In this document: piece after piece, positions 34,505 through 45,205 of the stretch | Layout: the number at the start of each line of letters is the position of its first letter | Numbering within the stretch: position 1 is the stretch's first letter | Source of the DNA: Tretioscincus oriximinensis | Lineage: Eukaryota; Chordata; Lepidosauria; Squamata; Gymnophthalmidae | DNA length: 64,000 nucleotides | Direction of reading: 5' to 3' | Assembly: GCA_022410635.1 (NCBI GenBank) | Contig: JAJVDF010000364.1 | Location: forward strand, 1 to 64,000 | Notes under the pieces: model-generated | The model's input: the letters and a program-made list of their open reading frames with translations, nothing else | The model's database searches: none | What the model was told of the DNA's origin: nothing | Program-made: the position numbers and the translations under genes

Positions 34505-35750
34505 GTGGATTGCTGAAACTGCATGAGCATAAGAGGGCAGACTTTGGCCTGGATTGGAAACTGGCTAAAAGATAGAAAACAGAGGGTAGTGTTAAATGGA
34601 CAGTTCTCCAAGTGGAAAGAGGTTAGAAGTGGGGTACCCCAGGGATCTGTACTGGGACCCTTGCTTTTCAATATATTTATAAATGATCTGGATGCCGAGG
34701 TAAATAGTGAATTAGCCAAGTTTGCTGACGACATTAAACTGTTCAGGGTAGTGAAAACTGAAAATGATTGTAAGGCACTCCAGAGTGATCTATGGAAATT
34801 GGGTGAGTGGGCATCAAAGTGGCAAATGCACTTCAATTTAAGCAANTGCAAGGTCATTGGGGCAAAGAACATTGGGGCAAAGAACCCAAACTACTCCTAC
34901 CACCTAATGGGAATCAAGCTTCCTGTGACCGAGCGAGAAAAGGATCTTGGGGTGTTAGTGGACAATTCAATGGAAATGTCAACCCAGTGTGCAGCAGAAG
35001 CAACAAAGGCAAATTCCATGTTGGGGATAATTAGGAAAGGAATAAAAAACAAGTCAGCAAATGTTGTTTTGCCTCTTTATAAATCTGTGGTGAGGCCACA
35101 TTTGGATTACTATGTTCAATTCTGGTCCCCACATCACAAGAGGGATATTGTGGAACTAGAGAAGGTGCAGAAAAGGGCAACAAGAATGATCAAGGGTCTG
35201 GAGCACCTCCCTTATGAAGTCATGCTGCAATGTTTGGACCTCTTCAGCCTCGAAAGGCAACGTTTGAGAAGTGAACTGATTGAAGTGTACAAAATCAGGC
35301 ATGGAATGGACAGGGTGAATAGAGAAAAATGTTTTCTCTATCACACAACACTAGGATCAGAGGGCACTCCTTAAAACTGTTGGGTAGAAAAGTGAGAACA
35401 GACAAAGGAAAGTATTTTTTCACCCAGAGGGTCATCGGCCTGTGGAATTTACTTCCTGAAGAGGTAGTGGTAGCTAACAGCTTGGATAGCTTCAAAACCA
35501 GGACTAGACAGGTTTATGGACACCAAGGGTATAAATGGGTACTAGGATGGATGTCTGGATGCTGCCTCTGGGATGGAGCAACAGGCAGGACTCCTGAGAT
35601 ACTATTTGCAGGGAGTCATGAACAGGTGCATATTTTGCTTTTCTCTGTTCAGACTGCCCAGCTGCATCTGGTGGGCCTCTGTGTGACACAGAATGATGGA
35701 CTAGATGGGCTCTGGCCTGATCCAGTATGGCTCTTCTTATGTTCTTAGCA
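34505..35750 (+). mobile_element. CR1 LINE, 5'-truncated, FADD motif kept
   Basis: The element starts inside the reverse transcriptase. Frame 34,523-35,374 (283 aa) has SGVPQGSVLGPLLFN at residues 36-50 and the catalytic FADD at residues 67-70 (bases 34,721-34,732). It then has ASKWQMHFN, GVLVDNS and KVQKRATRMIKGLEHLP. Near 35,340 the frame shifts and continues in 35,329-35,748 with KLLGRKVRTDKGKYFFTQRV and NLLPEEVVVANSLDSFKTR. The 3' UTR ends in GGCTCTTCTTATGTTCTTA. A duplicated GGGGCAAAGAACATT segment near 34,859-34,888 adds a local insertion. It lacks the endonuclease and is not functional. Confidence 0.9.
34523..35374 (+). pseudogene. CR1 ORF2 fragment (reverse transcriptase palm to thumb)
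   Basis: 283 codons with palm motifs intact (GVPQGSVLGP, FADD). The upstream fingers domain and the endonuclease are missing and the C-terminus is out of frame. The first ATG lies at a truncated boundary and is not a natural start. This is the best-preserved reverse transcriptase core in the window. Confidence 0.85.
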
Positions 35751-36594
35751 TGTGGGACAGACTATTGTAGCAGAAAAAATACTTTGTAGGAACACAGCCT
35801 AAGTTTGTGAAAGAGGGCAAAAAGTACCTTTGAAGTAATTTTTTGTGGCCTGTTTGCAAGTTGCCTCCAATGATATTTAGAGCAGGCCATCATCTGAACT
35901 CATACGTGGATTGCTGGCCCCTATTCCTGAACAAACTCCAGTGAGGGAAGAGAGAAGAACAAAAAATGTCTCTGCTTATTTCCAGGAGACACCACCATGC
36001 TTCTCTCACCACTGAGTTTAATTCTTTATAAATTAGCTCTAGAAACATAAATCTGATAAATAAATAAGCTCTGGATTATCACCCATTAATTATGTCGGCA
36101 ATAAATTCTCCTTAAGTAGTTGCTGTCAGCAAAATAATTTATTCACATTACCCATGAGCCATAATTAGATTTTCTGCTCAGATTTAATTGGGCTCATACA
36201 GTAAGCAGCTACAATTGAAACAATGACGACTGTTAACAAACTCCTCTATGTTGACTGTGAAGCAATAGTTGTTTCTAGGAAAATGACATTCCCTGGCCTA
36301 TACGACTGAAAGAAAAGGAGATGATTATAGCCAGAAAATGAAGGGATGCCTAGAAGAAATCGGTACTTCACTTTGGAAACCAGGATGCTGGAATACATGG
36401 GTTCTGGCCTGATCCAACAGATCTTATATTTTATGTTACTGAAGGTAATCTTCTCCTCAGTTCTTCTGGAAGAAACTTGGGTTCCTAAATAATAATTAGT
36501 TTTTATCACTGCTGTCTTTTTTTGAAATTAACACTAGCGAACAAGTTGTTATATCTACAAAGGTCTCCGTTTCAGATGTTCTTTCTGCATTAGG
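35751..36594. other. Unassigned; AT-rich conserved-looking block and small CR1 end
   Basis: 36,000-36,240 is rich in TAATTA-like motifs and free of repeats. 36,372-36,436 (GGCCTGATCCAACAGATCTT) looks like a worn plus-strand CR1 terminus. Confidence 0.35.
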
Positions 36595-37180
36595 CCATCA
36601 TTCTGGATTATACCTCAGAATAGGGCTTTACTTGTTGAATGCAGGCTAAGAGTACATCCACACTCACCATATATAGAGTGAGTTGGATGCGACATCCGCA
36701 TCTGTCTGCCTCACAAAGTCATGCATGTCCAGCCTTCCACCATTAGCTGCAGATCGAACGGCCGCCCCATTTCATTCGATTCAGGAGCAGCATTTTATAA
36801 CAGCTGAATGAAGGACTTGCATGTGGACATGAATCTCGCAATACTTTGGGGCGAGACTAGCAGTTCATTGGCTCTTGGCTCACAAAGACTCCTTGGGAAA
36901 AGTAGGCAGGGTCACAGAGAATGCTGGGGATTGTAGTTAGGAAAGTGAAGCAATGGCTTCTGGGAGCTCGTCCTTCAAAGGCATTGCTAGGAGAAGAGAC
37001 GCAGCAGCTACGATGGCGAGGTAAGATGGGGCGAGAACCCAACGTAGGTTTCTTTTAAAGCAGGGAAAACCATGAAGTGGGGATGCAGCCTAAACAAGAC
37101 TCACCCTAGGCTTTCCTTAGCCTACAATCAGCACGTTGATGGCAGGTCGCTAATCTTAGATATAATCCAGAAAGAGCAAG
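36595..37180. mobile_element. MITE family Y split by family Z element
   Basis: 36,595-36,651 (TTCTGGATTATACCTCAGAA) matches the left part of family Y. 37,112-37,175 (CCTACAATCAGCACGTTGAT) matches the right part. Between them lies a family Z element. Confidence 0.55.
36652..37091. mobile_element. Family Z non-autonomous DNA element
   Basis: The ends AGTACATCCACACTCACC and AGTGGGGATGCAGCCT are imperfect inverted repeats. The core includes AGGGTCACAGAGAATGCTGG and GGGATTGTAGTTAGGAAAGT. Related cores recur at 37,245-37,477. No transposase ORF. Confidence 0.55.
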
Positions 37181-37244
37181 ATTTTTTTTTCCTTCCTTTA
37201 AGCCCACAATTTCCCGAACAAGAATCTCTCCAGTGCTGCTTTTA

Positions 37245-37477
37245 TGGAAATGTAAAGATTTCATTGGCTCTTGGAGTGCAGGGATTGCCTGGGAACAGTA
37301 GGCAGGGTTGCAAGGAATTCTGGGGATTGTAGTTAGAAAAGCACAGCAGTGCCTTATGGGGCTCCTCATTCNAATGAGGCAGCAGCTGAATGGCAAGTAA
37401 AATGGGGACAGACGGCCAATGTGTTTGGGTTTTTTAAGCGTTTGCAAAGTGGAGGAAATGGCCAGGTGGAGATGTAG
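37245..37477. mobile_element. Second partial family Z element in tandem
   Basis: CATTGGCTCTTGGAGTGCAG, CAAGGAATTCTGGGGATTGT, and the end AGGTGGAGATGTAGCCTT parallel 36,868-37,091. It is about 75% alike by eye and lacks the left end. Confidence 0.5.
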
Positions 37478-37833
37478 CCTTACTCTTCTTCCCACCATCA
37501 CTACACCATCATCTCCCTTTTATGTAATCCTCTGTGAAATCNTTGCTCACCCATGTGTATTTTAATGTTTTGTGAAAAGTGAAAGAAACAACCAATAATA
37601 GTTTTTGCCAGGTCAGTCCATAATAAACCTCTCCCCATCCATGGTTTGATTATCGATGGGGAAACCCTTCCAATCACCCAGGCCCTGTTGATTTTGCTGT
37701 ATGAGTGAAGCCAGGATCAGAAGAGAAACTTAAAACCATCAGAATTGCCACTAGGACAAGATGTTCTATCAGAAGTTAGTGAATCTGTTCAGCAGAAAGG
37801 ACACAAAGCCACTCCAAACATTGTACAGCAATT

Positions 37834-38367
37834 AGACTGACTAGATTTTCCGAGACCCAAACCGGGGTAATTAATATTCATGCTAATTTGCATATTCATA
37901 AATATGCAAATTACCCACCAACATGCATTCCCTTCCAAAGTTCCCGCCCAAGAAATCAGTGAAGCATGTGAGAATTTTTTTAAACTGAGAATTTTTGGAG
38001 TACATCAGAATTTTTTAATTTTTTTACAGAGGGGAAGGTGCCTTCAGGAGCTGGCTCTAGTTGCCAGAACTCCCTAGTGGTGGTGCAGCGATTTAAAAAA
38101 CATTTTTTTAAAAGTGTGCGAGAAAGTTTTGAAGTGTGTGACAATTTTTATTTTTTACTGTGGGGAGGGTGCCTCCAGGTCCCAGACACCAGAGCCCCTT
38201 AATAGTGCTGCAGTGAATTTTTTTTCAAAAATATATATATATTTTTTAATATTTTTTCCTCAGCAAAACCAAGGGAAATGGTGCCTCCCCCCCCCCCCCC
38301 AGGAGGGCGGGGTAGACCCCCAAGAACCAGGTTTTACCCTCCCAAAAGGGGGCACCTGGTCAGCCTA
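37834..38367 (+). mobile_element. Long hAT-like element with direct-repeat flanks
   Basis: The flanks TACAGCAATT at 37,824-37,833 and 38,368-38,377 form a 10-bp direct repeat, consistent with an 8-bp hAT duplication plus chance matches. The element starts AGACTGACTAGATTTTC and ends CACCTGGTCAGCCTA. It is the inverted match of 13,020-13,536, including the AATTTGCATATTCATAAATA palindrome and the GAACTCCCTAGTGGTGGTG segment. No transposase. Confidence 0.8.
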
Positions 38368-38638
38368 TACAGCAATTCACTTTGAAGTAGGTGGGACACA
38401 TGCATTGTCCACCCAAAATCAGGGCTTCATAAGACTGACAAATTGAGCAACCCCTCCCAGGGGCCATTTACCTGTCATGGAATGAATTAAAGCCTTGTGC
38501 TTTGAAAGCACATGAAGCAAGAGCCCCATCCACATCCCAGTTTCTTGTGCCAGAACTGACGCAACATACAAGAAAGGGAGGTTTTTTTTAGCACTGTCAG
38601 AACCAACAATGTGGCTTTAAAGGTGCCCTTTGAATATC
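38368..38638. repeat. Inverted duplicate of the 12.76-13.02 kb spacer
   Basis: TGTCATGGAATGAATTAAAG, GCACATGAAGCAAGAGCCCC and CAATGTGGCTTTAAAG match, in reverse complement, 12,757-13,019 at high identity by eye. Similarity stops near 38,638. The spacer itself has no recognised family. Confidence 0.8.
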
Positions 38639-40096
38639 CTTCTTTAATCCCACACCCTTCCTTCGCCCTGCCTGTGTTTGAAGTTATGTCATCTACACAT
38701 TAGTGCCTCTATGAAAACTCAGAAGATGCACTTTCAAAACCCTTTCGCTTAGACTAGAGGAGGAATTGAAACACTAGTGTCTGCAAGTCACTTTGGAGCT
38801 TTCCACTCTTCATTTGTGAAGATTCAGCCTCAGATTACTTGGCCCTCCTTCCTGTTGAGGAGGCAGGAATTTTCTTTCACAACTTTACCAGCAGATGGCA
38901 GACCNGTTCTATATATTTAATAGGAGGCAGACACAGAATTCCAGTCTTCCATTCCAGGTAGAATATAATAATATCAGCAGCTTGTTTTACATTCATGAAA
39001 TGATATCCAGCCAAGGAACACAGAGGGCAAGTCACTGGCAAACATAGCCTTTTGGACTGAGAGGCAAGAATAGCAGCAGTACCTTGCCTGGCAGATAGGT
39101 GTGGACCCAGCCAAATAAAGGGCAATTAGACATATAAACATATATCATGTTTTATATACATATATATATGATCTTAGTTAGCAAAGCTACCAGAATCATA
39201 TTACCCCTTGTGCCTCGCCTATGAACAGAAAGGCTAATCTTGTAATCTTTTACCAGTAAACAGTAAAACCTTATTTCAGTCGGAAACAAGAATACAGCGT
39301 AACATCTGTATTGATTCAATTTAACATGTAGCAATTGTTCGTTACGTTTTCCATGCGGACAGTATTTTTACGTTCATATAAACATTCCTCAATTGTTGTG
39401 CTGGTCAACCTAAACTAAACTCATAAAACACATTTTTATTTTTTCTCTCGTCAGAGTCAAAGCCTAGCAGTCATAATTCCATCAGTCTTGTATTTGCATC
39501 CCAGATTTATAACCCGCCTGGAGGGAATTATGGNAAGTCCCTCTGGATTGTAAGGCATCTCAAGGTTGTATGCCTTCCAAGATCTGGACCCACTGGAGGT
39601 TTAGCTGGAGAAGAGACTTTTGTATTTTCGTAATTTTAAAAATTGACTCCTTGGAGTAAAGAGTTTAGGTTATTTCTTCATTTGGGAGGTCTCTGATTTT
39701 AGTGAGATTGTTAATTGGAGTTGGTTTGGGTGGATGTCTGTGATTATGGTTATAGATGTATTCTAGCAAGCCAGTTAATTTATTTATAATCTTTAAACTA
39801 TTAATTATTAATAAAATTCTATTTAATTAATAGGATTGCTGTGGCATAATTCCATCCAGCTCTAGAGTCTTTAAGTGAACTTGCAAAGGTTATTTTCAAA
39901 CAGAAGATCAAGAATATTGGCTTATAAAGCAGAATAACTAAACTAGCCAATGACAAGTCTCCAAAGGAGCTCCAGAGGGCGCTCTATGAAACTGATGGTT
40001 ATAGGAGACAGAAATAACAAGCAGAAGGGTTTTTTTTCAGCTAGTGAGCCATTGGTCTTAAGGAATTTACCACAAGAAGGAGTGTTCGTGGAAACT
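38639..40096. other. Unassigned stretch
   Basis: No repeat or gene recognised. AT-rich at 39,120-39,180 and 39,770-39,840. Confidence 0.4.
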
Positions 40097-40436
40097 TACA
40101 TAAGAGAAGGCCTGCTGAATCTGGCCACAGCTCCTCTAATCCAGCATTCTGTCTGGCACAGTGGCTCCCCAGTTGCACCTGGGCACTGTGAGGGAGAAGG
40201 CAAAACCTTAACCAGTTCTTAACTCCATTTTAGTAGCCATTAATACACTTGGTCTGCATGATTTTGTCAAATCCTGCCTTAAAGCGATCCAGGCTGCTGC
40301 TACCTACCACCACTTCTTCTAGAAGTAAATTCCACATACCAATGACATTCTGAGTAGAAAAAATAATAATACTTCCCTTTGTCTGTCCTAACTCTTCTGC
40401 TTAACAGGTTCAAGGAATGCCCCTTGGTCAAAGGCT

Positions 40437-41100
40437 ACGTCCACATGGAGGGGGGAAGCGAGTGAGATCCNCAGTCTACAAGGGATTGTGGATTTTGCTG
40501 GAAAAAAGAGGGGTCATATCTTTGTGTGGAGCTGCACAGATGCGAGACAGCTGAGAAGAATGCAGAAGATGATGAAGAAGAAGAACTGGGTTCTTATACC
40601 CCGCTTTTCTCACCTTTCAAAGGGACTCAAAGCGTCTTACAAGGGTATTTTTGCGCNAAGACTGACATTCTATCTTCCCCACCAGGCTGTGGTGGTTCCC
40701 ATGTATCTACTTGCAGTCAGTTGCAATTTCTTGCAATTCTTGCTTTTGAATAGCTGGGTTGGCTAGAGCTACAGGCTAGTGGAAAGTGCTCACCCCTCCC
40801 CACGTCCCACACAGGGCTTTGAAACCCCATCTCCTAGCTGAGAGACAGATTCCTTAGCAACTGAGCTATCCGTACCCATGTCCTGCAGTGATCCTGCAGT
40901 CCTATTGGCTGGCATCTTCTCGAGCTGCTCATCTCCTCGCAAGGATGGGGACAGACGGCAGGGCTGTAGGCAATNCTTAATGGAGGATGTTTCCTTCCAG
41001 CATGCAGTTGGAAAAGATCTGCAGTTGCAGATCTCTCCNGGATACATGGCGAAGCCTAGTGAAACCTGAAGGAAAATGTAAGAAACTGTTTATGGATGCA
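40437..41100. mobile_element. Family Z element with a SINE inside
   Basis: The ends AAAGGCTACGTCCACATGG and TTATGGATGCACCT are imperfect inverted repeats. GTGGATTTTGCTGG then AAAAAAGAGGGGTCATA, and TCCTATTGGCTGGCATCTTC, recur at 51.2 and 52.6 kb. Confidence 0.65.
40556..40880 (-). mobile_element. tRNA-derived SINE, GGCACAGATAGCTCAG family
   Basis: On the minus strand: GGATAGCTCAGTTGCTAAGG (box A), TGGGGTTTCAAAGCCC (box B with one change), shared body, tail GGGGTATAAGAACCCAG and TTC units. Sits inside the family Z element. Confidence 0.9.
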
Positions 41101-41284
41101 CCTCTAGTGTTTTGTGATAGACATTTTTCTCTATTTACCTTATCCACCCCATGCATGATTTTTATATACTTCAGTTATCCTGCTTAGGTTTAAGAATTGT
41201 TGAAAAATTCAAATAGGTCAAGTTGAAGGGATAGAAAGGATTCCTCTAAAGGCTGTTTGCAGAGGTTTTTTTAAAAAAAAAAAA

Positions 41285-41385
41285 ACAGATGAAGGCCACA
41301 GTGTGGGAGAAAATGTTTGACTAGATGAACTTAATCCAGAAGAGCTTGATCCAGAAGGGCTTCTCTTATGTTCTTATGTTCTATA
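41285..41385 (+). mobile_element. CR1 LINE 3' terminus
   Basis: GACTAGATGAACTTAATCC, a doubled GATCCAGAAG, and GCTTCTCTTATGTTCTTATG at the end. Plus strand, just past a minus-strand CR1. Confidence 0.7.
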
Positions 41386-41784
41386 ATTTTCCCTGAGGCT
41401 GTAGATTACATCAATTTAAATCCACATTCATTTTGAAAATTGAGTTCAGTCTGTTCTGATGTTGGAGGAACAAATGGAAATCAGGTCCCAGCAGTTGTAA
41501 TAACCCAATAGATGAAGTGCCTGTCTGACCTGCAAACTGTTGTGGTTTGCAGTATTAACTATTTGGGAGTCAGGTACACGTAGAAGATGGCAGCCTTATG
41601 GACAGCAAGAAGAATGGGCAGAACGTAATGGTGTCCCTCCCAGTGCTGGGAGATTTCTGCCTGGAAATCTCATGGTGAGAGCCCCCAAATCTCATACATT
41701 TGGCTTTTTGTGATGAGGAGATTTGTGATGTCACTTCTGGGGCAGGGAATGTAAATATGATATGGAAATGAATTCCAGGAAAGA
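41386..41784. other. Unassigned stretch
   Basis: No feature recognised before the minus-strand Penelope piece. Confidence 0.35.
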
Positions 41785-41990
41785 AAAACAGCCCAATGTA
41801 GAGTGCTGAAGGGCGTTGTTGACAGAGAATGGAATATGCCATCATTAGAAGACAAGCAAGTAAAAGTGTCTCCAATATTGTGGGTGGTGTGATTAGGTCC
41901 TGTGATTAGGTAATACATGGATGTTGGGAAATTGGAATAGGATAAGACATGCCTGTGCGTTTTTACCAAAGCACCATAAACACATTTCTG
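41785..41990 (-). mobile_element. Penelope-like fragment, minus strand
   Basis: The minus-strand reading has GPNHTTHNIGDTFTCLSSND, paralleling residues 126-144 of the plus-strand Penelope-like ORF at 42,204. It continues with a CQQRPSALYIG segment in another frame. It is cut after the YIG motif. The two pieces are in opposite orientation about 200 bp apart. Confidence 0.75.
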
Positions 41991-42117
41991 GTCCCTTTTG
42001 GTCTTATCTTTAGAGAATGACCATTACAGCCATTTCCTCTCGATTGTGGGAAGACAGATCCCCACCAGTCACACTATGGGCAAAAGAAAATCTTACTCCT
42101 TCTACAATTACTATGCT

Positions 42118-42235
42118 ACTAGATCCAGTTTAGTAAATCTGGGTTAACTTGATCTGGATTAACTGTAGTAATGGGCATCTGCACTAAGCAGGTCGGATAA
42201 TCAGTGCAACAGTGCAGATGTGGAATTACTAATCC
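42118..42235. repeat. Left flank of Penelope-like copy, possible MITE
   Basis: GATCCAGTTTAGTAAATCTG and TTGATCTGGATTAACTG resemble GATC..GGATT stretches at 43,460-43,640 on the other side of the Penelope-like element. This may be a split MITE; the match is loose. Confidence 0.3.
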
Positions 42236-42950
42236 ACATGAAGTGACACAAGCTCCCAGTTTGCAATTCACCCATTTCCATGTTGATCAGGACAGATTGA
42301 GGACAGAAAACAACAGAACCCCATTAGTGGTCACATCCAGCTCACAATTGGGGGCCCTCAAACACATAATAAATGAACTTCAACCTATTTTGGATAAAAA
42401 CACAGCTCTCTCAAGAGCACTTGGTGGCAAACCTTGGTTGGCTTACAAACAACCACCCAACCTCAAACAACTCCTCACACAAAGAACACAGGACACAGAG
42501 GGAGAAATGGGAACTAGACCCTGCCACAAACCCAGATGTCAACTCTGTGCACACATNCACCCTGGCAATGTCATCANNGGACCTGATAACACCACCCACA
42601 ACATTAGAGGGACTTTTACATGCTCATCTTCTAATGTGGTGTATTCCATCTTCTGCCAACAATGCCCCTCTACACTCTACATTGGGCAAACAGGACAATC
42701 CCTTCGCCAGAGAATAAATGGACACAAATCAGATATTCGAAATGGAAACACACAGAAACCAGTTGCTGAACATTTNAACCTTCCAGGACATTCTCTCTCA
42801 GACCTCAGGACTGCAGTNCTTGAACAAAGAAACTACAAAGGAAGNTTTGAAAGAGAAGCAGCAGAACTTGAATACATTCANAAGTTCCAGGCCATCAGCA
42901 AAGGACTTAACAGAGACAATGGTTTCCTGGCCAANTANACATTTTTATGA
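42204..42950 (+). pseudogene. Penelope-like element C-terminus with GIY-YIG endonuclease
   Basis: 248 codons. Residues 107-116 (CHKPRCQLCA) form a cysteine cluster. VVYSIFCQQC (145-154) and YIGQT (159-163) form the GIY-YIG core, with R170, H174 and an E near 208 as expected for the nuclease. In Penelope-like elements this nuclease follows the reverse transcriptase and cuts target DNA. The reverse transcriptase is absent here, and N calls interrupt several codons. The start ATG is not a natural start. The nuclease motifs look conserved, yet the copy is 5'-truncated. Confidence 0.85.
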
Positions 42951-43305
42951 CACCTGTTAAGTATTTGATTGATTCTCTACCAGGCATTGCCCCTTGTTGC
43001 CCCAGGGACTTTTTTTACATAAGAGGATTAGTTCCTGCTATTTACCTGTTTTTTAAGGAGATTAGTTCCTGCTATTTACCTGCAATTCAACACCTCCCTA
43101 CAGTTGCATATGCTTTGTCTTCTCCCATACACCTTTCCCTATAAATACCTGACCCTGACATTAGTCCCTCAGCATCTGAAGAAGTAGACCTGTCTACGAA
43201 AGCTTATGCCAACCACTTTTCTCAAGTTAGTCTCAAAGTGCTGCTAACTCCTTTGCTGGACTTTCTGCTAGACTAACACGGCTATTTCTCTGAAATTGAC
43301 TACCA
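42204..43305 (+). mobile_element. Penelope-like retroelement, 5'-truncated
   Basis: After the GIY-YIG frame, the 3' region has two copies of GATTAGTTCCTGCTATTTAC (near 43,024 and 43,059). Then come CATCTGAAGAAGTAGACCTG followed by TCTACGAAAGCTTATGCC, and CTAACACGGCTATTTCTCTG near the end. The end also occurs as a free fragment at 20,148. Confidence 0.8.
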
Positions 43306-44792
43306 TGTTGATCAAATGCAGGCTGGGTTGCTCGCTGCTGGGTTCGCTAGATCCACGTTGCTTTGGAACTGAAGCCACAGGCAACATTAACCAGCAAAGA
43401 GGCTTTGCCACATGGGCCATTCTCTCACGAATCTTGTCTACTTGCATATGCAATCTTGCTTAATCTGGATCANGTTCTATATTTAATCTGGATCTTAATC
43501 TAGATCAAGTTCTATACTTTATTTTTTACTACTGTTCCTCATTTAATCTGAGTCAAGTGGCATTTGCATGGCTATGGATCTGGTTAATGTGATCTACCAC
43601 TAATCTGCTTTAGAGAGCTTTTAATACAGATCTGATCCAGATTACCACTTGTTCCATGCAGACAATGTAAACTAGTGAACTCCAGATTAGTAAATATGTA
43701 CATAAAGGGCCAAGGTCTGCATCTAGCTATTTTTGTATTAAAAGTTAGAGGGGAAATCTGTCCTTGGCCTTCTTGTACATCTAGGTTGAGGCTGAAACTG
43801 GCTAGTATACTCTGACAGCTTGGACATTGGAGGAATTTAGGGCAGAGAAGGCTAGCATAGACTGAAAATGTTTGCAAGAGTTTTAACTTTCTGCTAATGT
43901 AAAAAATAATTGCATTTTGTATGCTTAACAACCTTGATCAGCCTCAGGAATAGAGCAAATATAGCTCAAGGAATAGAATGGCTAGCAAAAGAGGATTACA
44001 GCTTTTGAGCCAGAGATGTTGGCAGGGCTTTATCAAGGCTTTAGCTACACCATGATGAGTCTCTCAATGATCACATGGATAACAAGATTAAATGCTTAAT
44101 TCAATCAAAATGAGAAGACTGAAGTCTGGCAGACTAGTGCAAAGGGACGGCACTCCAGTACTCCATGGTATTTCAGATATAGGCAGGATGTGCTTTAAAT
44201 GAGGTACGTGAGTGAGGGTGATCCTGAGTGCAAGATCTACCAAATGAGTAAGCAACAGCCTATCAGCTATTTTGAGAAAGAATAATACCTTGCAGGCTGA
44301 GAATCTAAATGTGATAATGCATCCACATTCCGAAGAAAAATGTTATCTAGATTGTATAAATTCCTAGGAGTGGCCCATGGGAGCAGTGATTTGTATTCGT
44401 TGGGGGTATGGAACGAAAAGTAGAGGTAAGTATGCAAATTGCTACTTTCCAGCAATGGCTGAATTTGAATTTCGTGCACTCATTTGCCAACTCTTATGAA
44501 CAGTCTTTGCAAGTGACAACATAGGTGATTTCTTTCAACCTACAGGTGTATTTATGTATGTTTTGTAGAGCAATCCAAGGACATTCCAGTAATTTATTTT
44601 AATTCTGCTTATTCATCTTTAAGTTATCCACCTCTTCCATTTTCATCATCCTCAGCAAGAATAAATATTTTTTCCTTTTAGTGAATTCTGAATCACTGAC
44701 ATGAAAATAATTGTACGATACCCTGCAAATGATATATCAGGAATGTTATCCACAAAATTTTCAGGTGTATCAGAAAATTGAACAAAAGAAGT
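43306..44792. other. Mostly unassigned
   Basis: 43,450-43,660 has repeated ATCTGGATC-like motifs (see 42,118). No coding region found. Confidence 0.35.
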
Positions 44793-45205
44793 TGAGGACC
44801 AGAGGGCACTCCTTAAAACTGTTGGGTAGAAAAGTGAGAACAGACAAAGGAAAGTATTTTTTCACCCAGAGGATCATCGACCTGTGGAATTTACTTCCTG
44901 AAGAGGTAGTGGTAGCTAACAGCTTGGATAGTTTCAAGACAGGACTAGACAGGTTTATGGACACTAAGGGTATAAATGGATACTAAGATAGTTGTCTGGA
45001 TGGAGCCTCCGGGATGGAGCAACAGGCAGGACTCTTGAAATACCATTTGCAGGGAGTCACGAACAGGAGCAGCATATTTTGCTTTCCTCTGTTNGGACTG
45101 CCCAGGTGCACCTGGTGGGCCTCTGTGTGACACAGAATGCTGGACTCGATGGGCTGTGGCCTGATCCAGTATGGCTCTTCTTATGTTCTTATGTTCTTAT
45201 GTGGC
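44793..45205 (+). mobile_element. CR1 LINE 3' end
   Basis: The frame RTRGHSLKLLGRKVRTDKGK and NLLPEEVVVANSLDSFKTGL (44,795-44,980) is the C-terminus of CR1 ORF2. The 3' UTR ends in TTCTTATGTTCTTATGTTCT. It closely matches 35,350-35,750. Confidence 0.9.

Larger units (their letters stand above)
40097..41172 (-). mobile_element. CR1 LINE 3' end split by a 660-bp insertion
   Basis: 40,097-40,436 runs ACATAAGAGAAGGCCTGCTG to AAGGAATGCCCCTTGGTC. The CR1 resumes at about 41,101 with CTAGTGTTTTGTGATAGACA and CCCATGCATGATTTTTATAT, in the order expected on the minus strand (compare 14,600-14,680). The inserted block is a family Z element carrying a SINE. Confidence 0.8.
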
